From the NCBI GenBank assembly GCA_041658465.1, contig JBBAAC010000002.1:1-48771 (forward strand): a DNA stretch of 48,771 nucleotides, written 5' to 3'. Every line of letters starts with the position of its first letter. Position 1 is the first letter of the stretch. Source of the DNA: JAJZQH01 sp041658465. GTDB lineage: Bacteria > UBA10199 > 2-02-FULL-44-16 > JAAZCA01. A model generated the notes under the pieces. It was not told the origin of the DNA. It saw nothing but the letters and a program-made list of their open reading frames with translations, and did not search any database. Shown here piece after piece: positions 8,420 through 16,349 of this stretch. The translations under genes and the position numbers were made by a program.

Positions 8420-9577
8420 CTAACGAATTTGCACGGCCAGCGCCTTCAAATAGAGCGACTCCGGAAGATGGCGCATGACGGGATGGTCCGCGTCCTGGAT
8501 CCCGCGCCAGATGACCTCGCCGCTCAGATCCGACTTCCTGATGCAATCGAGCACCGCCGTCTCAAGGATTCTCTCCGATATCTTGTGGGAACATGAACTG
8601 ATCATCAGTATGCCGTCATGGCTCAGGATGCGCAGGGCATTTGAGATCAGCTTGCCGTACCCGTGCACTGCCTGAGAGAGCTTTGCGTGCTCCTTTGCCA
8701 TGGCGGGCGGGTCTATATGAATGAAGTCGAAGCTGCGGTCGCACTCCGCGAGATAATCGAATGCATCCGCCTTCACGAATTCGACGTTCTGGTGCTTGTT
8801 GAGCCTCGCGTTCACAATGGCGGCATCGAGCGCTGATTGTGATGAATCGACGGCTGTCACATGCCGCGCCGCCCTCGCGATCTGGCACGAGAACCAGCCA
8901 TTATAGCAGAACGCATCGAGGCAATCGCCGCGCGCCAGGTCGCGCGCCTTGAGCCTGATGCCGCGATAATCCAGATATGCGCCGGTCTTTTGTCCTCCGA
9001 GCACGTCCACGTCGAAGAGCTGGTCCCCCTCGCGCACGATTGTGCCGCGTTTTTGGCCGTAAACGACCTTCTCAATACGGGGAAGCCCTTCGGTCCCGCG
9101 GATGGCGATGTCGTCCTTCTCGACGATCGACTCGGGATGGAAGATTTCCGTGATGATCTCCACGAGATCCGCCTTGATCTGCTCCGCGCCCGCTGACGTG
9201 ATCTGAAAGGAGAAGATATCATTGTAGCGATCCACGACGACCGACGGCATGCCGTCGCTCTCCGAATATACGACGCGATACGCGTCCGTGATATCGGAGA
9301 GCCTCGTCCTGCGCTCGTTTGCGCGGACGATGAGTTCCCGCCAGAATGCACGGTCGATAGTCGCGTCATCGCGCGTGATCATGCGCAGAAAATAGCGCTC
9401 CTTGGGCGAAAGAAACGCGAGGCCCAGGAAACGCTTGCGCTTGTCCAGCACTCGCGCGATGCCGGGCAGCCTGGGCAGGCGGCCGACGACCTCGCGCTCC
9501 GAGAACCAGAGCACGCCGTCCGCCAGACGCTTCGCAGCGGCGTTCTCTAGTATTACTGTCGAGTGAACTGAGAGCAT
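8420..9577 (-). CDS. RlmI-like class I rRNA methyltransferase (PUA plus SAM-methyltransferase)
   Basis: A 385-residue protein of the RlmI/RlmK-like 23S rRNA (cytosine-C5) methyltransferase family. It has an N-terminal PUA-like domain (about 1-75), a linker domain, then the Rossmann methyltransferase with GQKTGAYLDYR, LDAFCYNGWFS, the SAM-acidic loop VTAVDSSQSALD, catalytic-region HIDPPAMAK and MISSCSH. The target base cannot be read from sequence. The start at 9577 has no good ribosome binding site and lies just after the breakpoint of a photolyase remnant, so the deletion that removed that gene may also have removed the original upstream signals of this one. Confidence 0.9.
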   Translation of the reverse strand: MLSVHSTVILENAAAKRLADGVLWFSEREVVGRLPRLPGIARVLDKRKRFLGLAFLSPKERYFLRMITRDDATIDRAFWRELIVRANERRTRLSDITDAYRVVYSESDGMPSVVVDRYNDIFSFQITSAGAEQIKADLVEIITEIFHPESIVEKDDIAIRGTEGLPRIEKVVYGQKRGTIVREGDQLFDVDVLGGQKTGAYLDYRGIRLKARDLARGDCLDAFCYNGWFSCQIARAARHVTAVDSSQSALDAAIVNARLNKHQNVEFVKADAFDYLAECDRSFDFIHIDPPAMAKEHAKLSQAVHGYGKLISNALRILSHDGILMISSCSHKISERILETAVLDCIRKSDLSGEVIWRGIQDADHPVMRHLPESLYLKALAVQIR

Positions 9578-9579
9578 AT

Positions 9580-9669
9580 GCGCTGCGAGGCCTGCATCCA
9601 GTAGAGGACATAGCGGCCGGATACGACCTGCTTGTCATTGAGTACCTTTAGCCGCTCGGGCTGGATCAT
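9580..9669 (-). pseudogene. N-terminal remnant of a class II CPD photolyase
   Basis: An ATG at 9669 opens a frame that reads MIQPERLKVLND and then GRYVLYWMQASQR, which I recognise as the conserved N-terminus of class II cyclobutane-pyrimidine-dimer photolyases. After these 30 codons similarity stops abruptly: the frame runs a few unrelated codons into the start of the RlmI-like gene and ends. The rest of the roughly 450-residue enzyme is absent. The ATG is five bases past the azoR stop, with a GAGG site, so the lost gene was probably cotranscribed with azoR. The identification rests on memory of the family. Confidence 0.75.
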
Positions 9670-9673
9670 GACC

Positions 9674-10306
9674 TCAGAACCCCAGAGCCATCTTGCGCGC
9701 ACGTTCGATCGCGACTTCCTCTCGCGCGTGCGCCACGACAGGGCCGTGATCGAGCGTGGGTTCCACGGCCACGGAGCGGATATCGGTGAACCCGATGAAC
9801 TCCAGTACCGTCTCGAAGTACCGCCGCTGATAATCGAACTCCTCGCCGGGCGTTCCTGGCAGATACTCTCCGCCTCGAGCATAAGCGATGAAGACCGACT
9901 TGTCTCTCACGAGTCCCTCGTAGCCCTCTTCAGGAGAGTATTTGAACGTGAGACCCGGCTGAACTATCACGTCGATATAATGTTTGAGCTGATACGGTAT
10001 GCTGAAGTTCCACATGGGAACCGCTATGGCGTACTTGTTAGCTGACTTGAAATCAGCGATGACCTCCACTATCCTCTTCCACGCATCCCGCTCTTGCTCA
10101 GTCTGCGGGGCATGATGCAGGACCTTGTATTTCGCCTCGACGGCAAACCCATCGATGCTTGGGATATCGGCCGTGAAGAGATCCAGGATAACTATCTCAT
10201 CGTCGGGATGTGAATCGCGGTATGCCGCGACGAAGGCGTCTGCAACGGCCAGCGAATGAGAACGCCTCGCGCGGGGCGATGCCTTGATATAGAGCAGCTG
10301 AGCCAT
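9674..10306 (-). CDS. azoR: FMN-dependent NADH:quinone oxidoreductase / azoreductase
   Basis: A 210-residue flavodoxin-like quinone reductase that moves two electrons from NAD(P)H to quinones or azo compounds, thought to protect against thiol and electrophile stress. The N-terminal phosphate-binding turn is IKASPRARRSHS, and the family hallmark PMWNFSIPYQLKHYID is at about residues 97-112, followed by ARGGEYLPGTPGEEFDYQ (flavin contacts). The start at 10306 is preceded by a very strong GGGGGAGG. Downstream on the same strand is the photolyase remnant. Assignment to the AzoR family is firm. Confidence 0.93.
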   Translation of the reverse strand: MAQLLYIKASPRARRSHSLAVADAFVAAYRDSHPDDEIVILDLFTADIPSIDGFAVEAKYKVLHHAPQTEQERDAWKRIVEVIADFKSANKYAIAVPMWNFSIPYQLKHYIDVIVQPGLTFKYSPEEGYEGLVRDKSVFIAYARGGEYLPGTPGEEFDYQRRYFETVLEFIGFTDIRSVAVEPTLDHGPVVAHAREEVAIERARKMALGF

Positions 10307-10334
10307 ATGCCTCCCCCGAATTCTTCAGAATTCT

Positions 10335-11048
10335 TCAGATCTCTTCGCCCTCCAGCTTTGCCAGCGCCTGAGAGGCGGCCGCCTGCTCGGCCGCTTTTTT
10401 ATTCGCGCCCGTGCCTATGCCCCAGCAATCGTCGTTTATGTAGAGATGCACCTCGAACGTCTTGGCATGATCGGGACCGCTCGTCTTCTGCAGCCTGTAG
10501 CGGGGAACGGCGCGGAAGCGCGCCTGCGAGACCTCCTGCAGCTTGGTCTTGAAGTCCCGCACAAACCCCACGCCGCCGGCGCGATCGAGTACCTCCTCGT
10601 AGATGTTCTCGATAACGCCGAAGGCCTTGCCGAATCCGCGGTCCAGATATACCGCGCCGAAGACCGCCTCCATGGCATCCGACAGGAGCGACGGTTTGTC
10701 CCTGCCGCCGGTCTGGTCCTCGCCCTTGCCGAGGTAGAGGAAATCGCCGAGATTGACCTGCCGGGCGATATCCGCGAGCTGGCCCTCGTTCACTATCGCG
10801 GCGCGCAGCTTCGAAAGCTCGCCCTCGGGAAAATCCGGAAATCGCTCCATGAGCAGATGGCTCACCGAAAGCTCCAGCACCGCGTCGCCCAGGTATTCGT
10901 AACGTTCGTTGTGCTCCGTGGCGGCGAGCTTCTGCTCGTTGGCAAAGGATTTGTGCGTGAGGGCGCGCTTGAGATAATCGCGGTGCTTGAAGCGATAACC
11001 GAGCAGCTTCTCGAACGTCTTGATCTGTCCCTTTTCTTCAGAAGTCAT
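10335..11048 (-). CDS. rnc: Ribonuclease III
   Basis: Double-strand-specific endoribonuclease that processes rRNA precursors and structured mRNAs. The family signature NERYEYLGDAVLEL (about residues 42-55) carries the catalytic acidic residues, with the second acidic site at DAMEAVFGAVYLDRG; a double-stranded-RNA-binding domain fills the last 75 residues (FKTKLQEVSQ to AEQAAASQALAKLE). I chose the ATG at 11048, which overlaps the mtaB stop as ATGA and has GGGGAG six bases away; an ATG six bases upstream lies too close to that site. Many hairpins in this window, including the rpsO-pnp one, are possible substrates (inference). Confidence 0.96.
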   Translation of the reverse strand: MTSEEKGQIKTFEKLLGYRFKHRDYLKRALTHKSFANEQKLAATEHNERYEYLGDAVLELSVSHLLMERFPDFPEGELSKLRAAIVNEGQLADIARQVNLGDFLYLGKGEDQTGGRDKPSLLSDAMEAVFGAVYLDRGFGKAFGVIENIYEEVLDRAGGVGFVRDFKTKLQEVSQARFRAVPRYRLQKTSGPDHAKTFEVHLYINDDCWGIGTGANKKAAEQAAASQALAKLEGEEI

Positions 11049-12334
11049 GCCCATCTCCCCTTTACCTCGAGATCGACCGCAGCAGTTACGATCGCCCGCG
11101 CCATCTGCGCATAGGCGCAGCTTCCGGGCTCGAGTCTTATCTTCACCGCATTGTCCGCGACAGCGGTGACAAAGCCGTCGGCATCGGGCGCGCGGGACGT
11201 GAGAATGACATCAAACGCCTCGTTGATCAAGCTTTTGAGAAATATTCTGCGCGCATCCGTCGCCAGCCCCCTGAGTTCCGAAGCGCGGCGTTTTTTTACA
11301 TGCGGGCTCACCTGGCCGGGCATGGCAGCGGCCCTGGTGCCGGAGCGCGCGGAAAACGGAAATACATGCAAGCCCGCGATCGGAATCGACCTGATGAGTT
11401 TCACGGTCCGGTCGTGCTCCTCTTCCGCCTCACCGGGAAAACCCGCGATGATGTCTCCAGTTATGGCGATTCCCGACACGCGCGCGTGGAGCGCCCTTGT
11501 CACTCGCGCTATGTCGCGCGCGCGATAACCGCGCGACATGCGCGCAAGCGTCGCGTCGGAGCCGCTCTGGATGGAGAGGTGGACGTGCCTGCAGAGCACG
11601 GGGCTATTGGCTATGAGGTCGATGAGCGTGTCGTCTACCTGATTGGGATCGAGCGAGCTTATTCGCAACCTGGCCATGCCCTCGCAGCCGGCCAGCCGCG
11701 AAACTAGATCGGAGAGCGAGGGCCTTGCAGGAAGATCCCTGCCATACTGCCCCACGTCTATGCCCGCGAGCAGGATCTCGCGATGTCCCTGCGAGAGGCG
11801 TCGGCACGCGGCCAGGACATCCTCCAAAGGCAAGCTGCGGGAACGGCCCCTGGCCTGGGGGATGATGCAGTACGCGCACCGCCTGTTGCACCCGTCCTGG
11901 ATCTTCAAGAATGCGCGCGCCCTGGACTGTGCGCCCAGTGGGAGCGGCCCCAGCGGGCCAGCCAGCTCACCGGAATGACTGGCGTCTCCCCCCAGCTTTT
12001 CGCACAAGAATTCGATGAGCCCCGCGCGGTCGCTCGAGCCGAATACCGCATCGACCCCGCGTATGCGCGAGACCTCGGCGCGATCCACTTCAACGTAGCA
12101 TCCGGCGGCCACGACGAGGGCGCCGGCAGAGCGGGAGCGCGCGCGCCTTAGCATCTGCCTGGACTGCGCGTTGGCGATAGCGGTCACGGTACAGGTGTTC
12201 ACGACATATGCATCGGCTTCCGAATCAAAGGGGACGATCTCAAACCCCGCACTCGCGAGCGCTTGCGATATCGCCTCTGTGTCGGCCCAGTTCGCCTTGC
12301 AGCCTAGGGTTGTGAAAGCCACTTTTTTTGCCAC
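11045..12334 (-). CDS. mtaB: tRNA t6A37 methylthiotransferase (MiaB-like)
   Basis: Radical SAM enzyme expected to convert t6A37 to ms2t6A37 in ANN-decoding tRNAs. The N-terminal UPF0004 domain has its three cluster cysteines in TLGCKAN, VNTCTVT and VAAGCYV; the radical SAM cluster motif is CNRRCAYC (C-x3-C-x2-C, about residues 147-154); the C-terminal TRAM-like domain is short. At 429 residues it is normal for the family. The start is GTG at 12334 with AGGGGAG five bases upstream. The stop overlaps rnc by ATGA, so the two are translationally coupled. The AT-rich array upstream reaches almost to the binding site. Confidence 0.93.
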   Translation of the reverse strand: MAKKVAFTTLGCKANWADTEAISQALASAGFEIVPFDSEADAYVVNTCTVTAIANAQSRQMLRRARSRSAGALVVAAGCYVEVDRAEVSRIRGVDAVFGSSDRAGLIEFLCEKLGGDASHSGELAGPLGPLPLGAQSRARAFLKIQDGCNRRCAYCIIPQARGRSRSLPLEDVLAACRRLSQGHREILLAGIDVGQYGRDLPARPSLSDLVSRLAGCEGMARLRISSLDPNQVDDTLIDLIANSPVLCRHVHLSIQSGSDATLARMSRGYRARDIARVTRALHARVSGIAITGDIIAGFPGEAEEEHDRTVKLIRSIPIAGLHVFPFSARSGTRAAAMPGQVSPHVKKRRASELRGLATDARRIFLKSLINEAFDVILTSRAPDADGFVTAVADNAVKIRLEPGSCAYAQMARAIVTAAVDLEVKGRWA

Positions 12335-12349
12335 TTTAACTCCCCTGAA

Positions 12350-12496
12350 AATTCTAAATCCGAAATCCTAAATTCTAAACAAATCCCAAATTCCAAATTC
12401 AAAATTTCAAACTCCTTTATCTTCGTATTTTGTTTAGAACATTGGAATTTCGTATTTTGAATTTGTTTAGGATTTAGAGTTTAGGATTTCGGATTT
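12350..12496. repeat. AT-rich inverted array filling the mnmA-mtaB gap
   Basis: The arms at about 12355-12384 and 12461-12496 are reverse complements built from AATCCTAAA/AATCCGAAA-like steps; the right arm has one extra step. The centre is similarly drifted (AAATCCCAAATTCCAAATT against AATTTCGTATTTTGAATTT). It fills the whole space between the two genes and runs into mnmA, encoding its last nine codons and its stop. The same motif family returns at 27721-27875. Confidence 0.85.
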
Positions 12497-13564
12497 TTCG
12501 ATCCAGCCTCCACCCAAGATCTCGTCTCCGCGATAGAATACGGCTGCCTGGCCTGGGGCGATCGCGCGCACTGGCTCTTCGAATTTGACGCGCACCCTGC
12601 CCTGGCCCTTGATCTCGATCTTCGCCGGGACGCCCGCGTGCGTGGAGCGGATCTTTACGATCGCATCGCGCTCGCCGGCATTTGAGGGATCCGTCCAGGA
12701 AACGCCTGAGGCCGTGAGCTCATCGCGCATCAAATCAGCGTCTTCGCCGAGCACCACCCGATTCCGCTCGCGCTCTATCGCCACAACGTACATGCGCCGC
12801 CCCCGCGCGAGCCCAAGGCCGCGGCGCTGGCCGATCGTGTAAGCGTGAGTTCCGCGATGGCGCCCCACGACGCTGCCGTCCGTGCCTACGAACTCGCCCG
12901 GGCCTGAGATACGCCCGCCCGCGCGCTCCTCGATAAAGCCCGCGCAGTCGTCGTCCGGCACAAAGCAGATCTCCTGGCTCTCCGCCTTTTCGCGCGTATA
13001 GAGGGAGAGCTGCGCGGCATACTCGCGCACCTCCTGCTTTCGCATGCCGCCGAGCGGGAATATCAAGCGCGACAGTTCGCGCTGGGTAAGGGAAAAGAGG
13101 AAATATGACTGATCCTTGGCAGCATCCAGGCCGCGCAGGAGGCGGTATATCTCGCCGTGCTTTACGACCCGCGCGTAGTGGCCGGTCGCGATGTAATGTA
13201 TCCCCTGCCGGTCCGCTTCCTGGCAGAGCGTTGGAAATTTTACGAGCTCGTTGCATCGGATGCAGGGCGAGGGCGTGCGGCCGGCCAGGTACTCATCCAC
13301 GAACGGATCGATCACCAGCTCGCGGAAGCGCGCGCGACAATCGAGCACGCTGTAGGCGCACTTGAGCTGGCTGCAGACCTCGCGCGCATCAGAGCGATCC
13401 TGCGCGGAGCAGCAGCTCCTCTCCTTGGCCCTGTGACAGGTCACGAGGTTCAAGGAGAGACCCGCCACCTCGTAGCCCTGATCGCGGAGCAGAGCTGCAG
13501 AGGCCGAGGAGTCCACCCCGCCGCTCATGCCCACGAGCACCTTTGCCGAGTTCTGTGCCTGCAT
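12467..13564 (-). CDS. mnmA: tRNA-specific 2-thiouridylase MnmA, with repeat-derived C-terminus
   Basis: Installs the 2-thio group on U34 of Lys, Glu and Gln tRNAs. The ATP pyrophosphatase P-loop is GMSGGVDSS (about residues 12-20). The two catalytic cysteines are in SPCIRCNELVKF and ESQEICFVPD. CCSAQDRSDAREVC and the C-terminal beta-barrel (GQAAVFYRGDEILGGGWI) are also typical. At 365 residues it is complete. After the usual terminal GGGWI the frame runs on as EKSEILNSKS, which is translated from the AT-rich array downstream, so the repeat supplies the stop codon. The start at 13564 is the only ATG fitting the family N-terminus. Upstream lies hairpin element 3. Confidence 0.95.
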   Translation of the reverse strand: MQAQNSAKVLVGMSGGVDSSASAALLRDQGYEVAGLSLNLVTCHRAKERSCCSAQDRSDAREVCSQLKCAYSVLDCRARFRELVIDPFVDEYLAGRTPSPCIRCNELVKFPTLCQEADRQGIHYIATGHYARVVKHGEIYRLLRGLDAAKDQSYFLFSLTQRELSRLIFPLGGMRKQEVREYAAQLSLYTREKAESQEICFVPDDDCAGFIEERAGGRISGPGEFVGTDGSVVGRHRGTHAYTIGQRRGLGLARGRRMYVVAIERERNRVVLGEDADLMRDELTASGVSWTDPSNAGERDAIVKIRSTHAGVPAKIEIKGQGRVRVKFEEPVRAIAPGQAAVFYRGDEILGGGWIEKSEILNSKS

Positions 13565-13582
13565 ATTGATCTCTTATGCGTT

Positions 13583-13788
13583 ACTATTCAGGAAGGGGAG
13601 TCACCTTGTGCGACAATCAGGCGCGGTTTTGAGCGGAGCGTATGACGAAGTGAATTCCAGAGCACATTCACCCATTTGGGGCCTGACCAGCGAGAAGACA
13701 CCAAATGGGATGAATGTGCCCTGGAATTCACAAGGAATAGCGTAGCGAATGGCGCCGTCGCACAAGGTGACTCCCCTTCCTGAATAGT
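13583..13788. repeat. 206-base near-palindrome (hairpin element 3)
   Basis: A perfect 32-base inverted pair at 13583-13614 and 13757-13788 encloses a second, nearly perfect pair at 13650-13679 and 13701-13731 (one mismatch, one single-base gap) around a 21-base loop. The two stems are joined by unequal internal segments of 35 and 25 bases with partial pairing. It fills the gap between the mnmA start and the cysE stop. The architecture matches element 1 at 3917-4290, but the sequences are unrelated. There is no reading frame and no target-site duplication I can define. Confidence 0.85.
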
Positions 13789-13793
13789 TACAC

Positions 13794-14465
13794 TTACGCT
13801 TCCTTTTTTTCGATGTACTCGATCCTGCGCTCCAGCTCGTCGATGCGATTGCGCATCCCGTCCATGGCCTCGCCGAATGGATCAGGCAGCGTCCCGTGCT
13901 GCAGGTCATAATGATGCTCCCCGCCCTCGCAGACTATCGGCTCGCGGCGGTGTACTACCTTGCCGGGTATGCCCACCACGGTCGAAAGGGGCGGCACGTC
14001 ATGGATGACCACGGATGAAGAGCCGATCCTGCTGTCGTGCCCGATATCAACAGGCCCAAGGACCGAGGCACCTGCGCCTATCACGACGCGGTCGCCGATG
14101 GTGGGATGTCGCTTGCCCTTGGTCCAGCTCGTGCCTCCGAGCGTTACCCCCTGGTAGAGGGTCACGTCGTCGCCGATCTCCGTGGTCTCGCCCACGACCA
14201 CGCCCATGCCATGATCGATAAAGAAGCGCTTGCCGATGCGTGCACCGGGATGGATCTCTATGCCCGTAATCCAGCGCGAAAAATGCGATATTATCCTCGC
14301 CAAAAGTTTAAAGTGATGCCTCCATAACACATGCGCAATTCTATGTAATATAAGGGCATGTAGCCCGGGATAGCAAAAGACGATCTCGAGCCGGGAGCGT
14401 GCAGCTGGATCGCGCTCAAAGATCATCTTAAAGTCGTCCCGAATCGTTTTCATGAGATTTATCAT
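13794..14465 (-). CDS. cysE: Serine O-acetyltransferase
   Basis: Acetylates serine with acetyl-CoA, the committed step to cysteine. It has 223 residues: a short N-terminal helical domain (FERDPAARSRLEIVFCYPG), then left-handed beta-helix hexapeptide repeats with catalytic HPGARIGKRFFIDHGMG, VVVGETTEIGDDV and QGVTLGGTSW. The last 45 residues form an extension ending in a coiled coil (MRNRIDELERRIEYIEKK). Its ATG overlaps the radical SAM stop as ATGA, so the two are coupled. The short EpsC-like form is usual in many bacteria. Downstream is hairpin element 3. Confidence 0.94.
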   Translation of the reverse strand: MINLMKTIRDDFKMIFERDPAARSRLEIVFCYPGLHALILHRIAHVLWRHHFKLLARIISHFSRWITGIEIHPGARIGKRFFIDHGMGVVVGETTEIGDDVTLYQGVTLGGTSWTKGKRHPTIGDRVVIGAGASVLGPVDIGHDSRIGSSSVVIHDVPPLSTVVGIPGKVVHRREPIVCEGGEHHYDLQHGTLPDPFGEAMDGMRNRIDELERRIEYIEKKEA

Positions 14466-16144
14466 ATGATCTTCTCGAATTCCGTCAGTTGGTAGTATCC
14501 GTTGGTTTCCCTGGCAAGATACCTTTTCGCGAAATTTTCATCGGTCTTGATGACTATCCGCTCGCCGCTGACCCGATAATATTCATTAACCTGCTCGACC
14601 ATAAATTTCAACAAGTTATAACACGCTTCGGGCGTCATGTTTGAAGGAATGGGATAACGACCACCAGCCGATTCAAATGCCTCGTAAATTGGGTGGCTCG
14701 TCGTAGGTATCTTTAATCCCTTCGCTGCCCTGTATTTTCCATAATAAAATCCGCCCCTGAAGTCCTGGCCGCCCCTGTATTCTCGATATAGCGGGATCCT
14801 TGAAATCGCGGCGTCGGGTATGAACCGCATGATGTTAAATGACAGGTACTGCGGCCGAAGCCCCCATATCGATTCTGAGATGCTCCTCTTGTCGTCGTCG
14901 ATCGAGGCAGCCAGTATGCGTCCGCCTTCCACCCTCTTGGGTGCCCCGAAGATCAAGAAGACAGCGCTCGGCAATCCCTTCGCCTTCATGATCAGGAAGA
15001 CTTCTTTTGCCCTGCGCACATAATCCACGCCGTTTTCCACCGGCGGATAATGCGGGTTGCGCCCTCCCGAAAGCTTATTCATCCCCTCGATGACCTCCGG
15101 TACCAGCGACTCGACGCCGGCAAAATTATAGACGCAGCCGTTCTCGGCAGCGGCGTCTATTATTCCTTCATCGAGGGCGTCTATCCTTGTATTGAAGCCC
15201 CATACGGTTCCAAACCGTTGATGCAGTCTTCCCATTATCTTCATCAGGCGCAACGTCCTCGGCCTGTCTTGCGTAAAGATCGAATCGTCAAAATAAATCC
15301 CTTCGTACCCGCTTTTCACAAGGGCCTCGACCTCCCTCACCACGCTCTCGATGCCCCTCTCCTCGCTGGGCTCGGGCCTTAGGCTCTCAAAACAGAAGCT
15401 GCAGAAATGCCCGCATCCCTGCTGCGTATATACCTGGGCGGTCTTCCTGGGCCGGCCATCGACCGCATCATAAAATACATCGAAGTCGTACTTCGGGTGA
15501 TGCGATTTCCTCTCCAGATTATTGAAATAGAAATCTATAGGATATTCGGGTTTGCGATGCGCGGGATTGCAGACCAGCCGACCGCTCGCTTGATCAAAGC
15601 TCACGATGCCCGGAAGTTTTTTTCTCGCTTCGAAGTCCGCAGCGCGTCCCTCTGCAATCAGCCGGGCGATATGGACAATGGAATCCAGCGGCTGATGAAA
15701 GGACTGCCCTGCGACAAAAAAATCCACGTCCGGATAGAGGTCAGCGTATTCGTCCGCATCCGTGACGCCGCGACCGCCGCATATTATCGGAGTGTATTCT
15801 TTGGCCTGCGGGCCAAACCCTTTCCTGCATCCGATGCGATCGAGTTCGTCCGCGCAGAAGGAGACGATCGCCATTGCCTCATCGGCCTGAAAGCTCAGAT
15901 AAGAAAGGCCTACAAAGGCGTAGCGCGCCCCCCTCAACTTATCTCTTAACCTTTGTTCCCGCTGAGTCGGCTGGACGACATCGAGATCGAGTATCTCCCA
16001 ATCGTCGATGAGATGCCCTGCCTCCGTGCACGTCCGCCTCAAATGAGAACCGACGTAATCCGGCCCCATCGTTCGACCCGGATAAGTTCTGGCTGGAAAT
16101 GGAGGAATTACAAAGAGGGCAGTCGATCTTGCATTCTCTGACAT
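14462..16144 (-). CDS. Radical SAM protein with B12-binding-like N-terminus, function unknown
   Basis: A 560-residue protein. The N-terminal 170 residues resemble the cobalamin-binding fold of B12 radical SAM enzymes (FVGLSYLSFQADEA, TPIICGGRGVTD, DFFVAGQ), but I see no DxHxxG cobalamin ligand motif. The radical SAM domain has CGHFCSFC (C-x3-C-x2-C) after QVYTQQG, then GIYFDDSIFTQD, and the C-terminal region is unfamiliar. The ATG at 16144 begins the conserved part (ALFVIPPFPARTYPG); the frame upstream only reads through the tRNA-Pro locus. It is coupled to cysE by an ATGA overlap. The codons look somewhat more AT-rich than in neighbours. A lipid, cofactor or sulfur-linked role is possible but not shown. 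Confidence 0.8.
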   Translation of the reverse strand: MSENARSTALFVIPPFPARTYPGRTMGPDYVGSHLRRTCTEAGHLIDDWEILDLDVVQPTQREQRLRDKLRGARYAFVGLSYLSFQADEAMAIVSFCADELDRIGCRKGFGPQAKEYTPIICGGRGVTDADEYADLYPDVDFFVAGQSFHQPLDSIVHIARLIAEGRAADFEARKKLPGIVSFDQASGRLVCNPAHRKPEYPIDFYFNNLERKSHHPKYDFDVFYDAVDGRPRKTAQVYTQQGCGHFCSFCFESLRPEPSEERGIESVVREVEALVKSGYEGIYFDDSIFTQDRPRTLRLMKIMGRLHQRFGTVWGFNTRIDALDEGIIDAAAENGCVYNFAGVESLVPEVIEGMNKLSGGRNPHYPPVENGVDYVRRAKEVFLIMKAKGLPSAVFLIFGAPKRVEGGRILAASIDDDKRSISESIWGLRPQYLSFNIMRFIPDAAISRIPLYREYRGGQDFRGGFYYGKYRAAKGLKIPTTSHPIYEAFESAGGRYPIPSNMTPEACYNLLKFMVEQVNEYYRVSGERIVIKTDENFAKRYLARETNGYYQLTEFEKII

Positions 16145-16224
16145 CGTCTCGCACCTATCGGAACCGGCGAATGCTGATTTCAGGGAGGAATGATGAAATC
16201 GACGACTTGTGATTCGATGCACAG

Positions 16225-16300
16225 TCGGGGCGGCCGGATTTGAACCGGCGACCTCTTGCACCCCAAGCAAGCACTCTAGTCCAAGCTGAGCTACGCCCCG
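16225..16300 (-). tRNA. tRNA-Pro (GGG anticodon)
   Basis: The 76-nt cloverleaf has acceptor stem CGGGGCG pairing with CGCCCCG and A73. The anticodon stem CTTGC/GCAAG holds the loop TTGGGGT, giving anticodon GGG. The T arm is GCCGG-TTCAAAT-CCGGC. CCA is not encoded. It closes the pheS-pheT-ihfA-merR run, as in many Deltaproteobacteria, and precedes the radical SAM gene. Confidence 0.93.
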
Positions 16301-16349
16301 ACTCTGCAAAGAACCCGTATCGCCGATTTCATCATTCCTCAAGCCCGCT

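Noticed and set aside
12350..12496. Possible CRISPR-like array
   Set aside because: The steps are seven to ten bases and inverted, with no constant-length spacers. There is no cas gene in the window.
13601..13909. Small minus-strand frame across hairpin element 3 and the cysE end
   Set aside because: It overlaps cysE out of frame and is created by the palindrome; there is no coding signal.
16145..16342. N-terminal extension of the radical SAM protein
   Set aside because: The frame stays open through the tRNA-Pro gene, but the peptide has no similarity to the family and the tRNA occupies the DNA.
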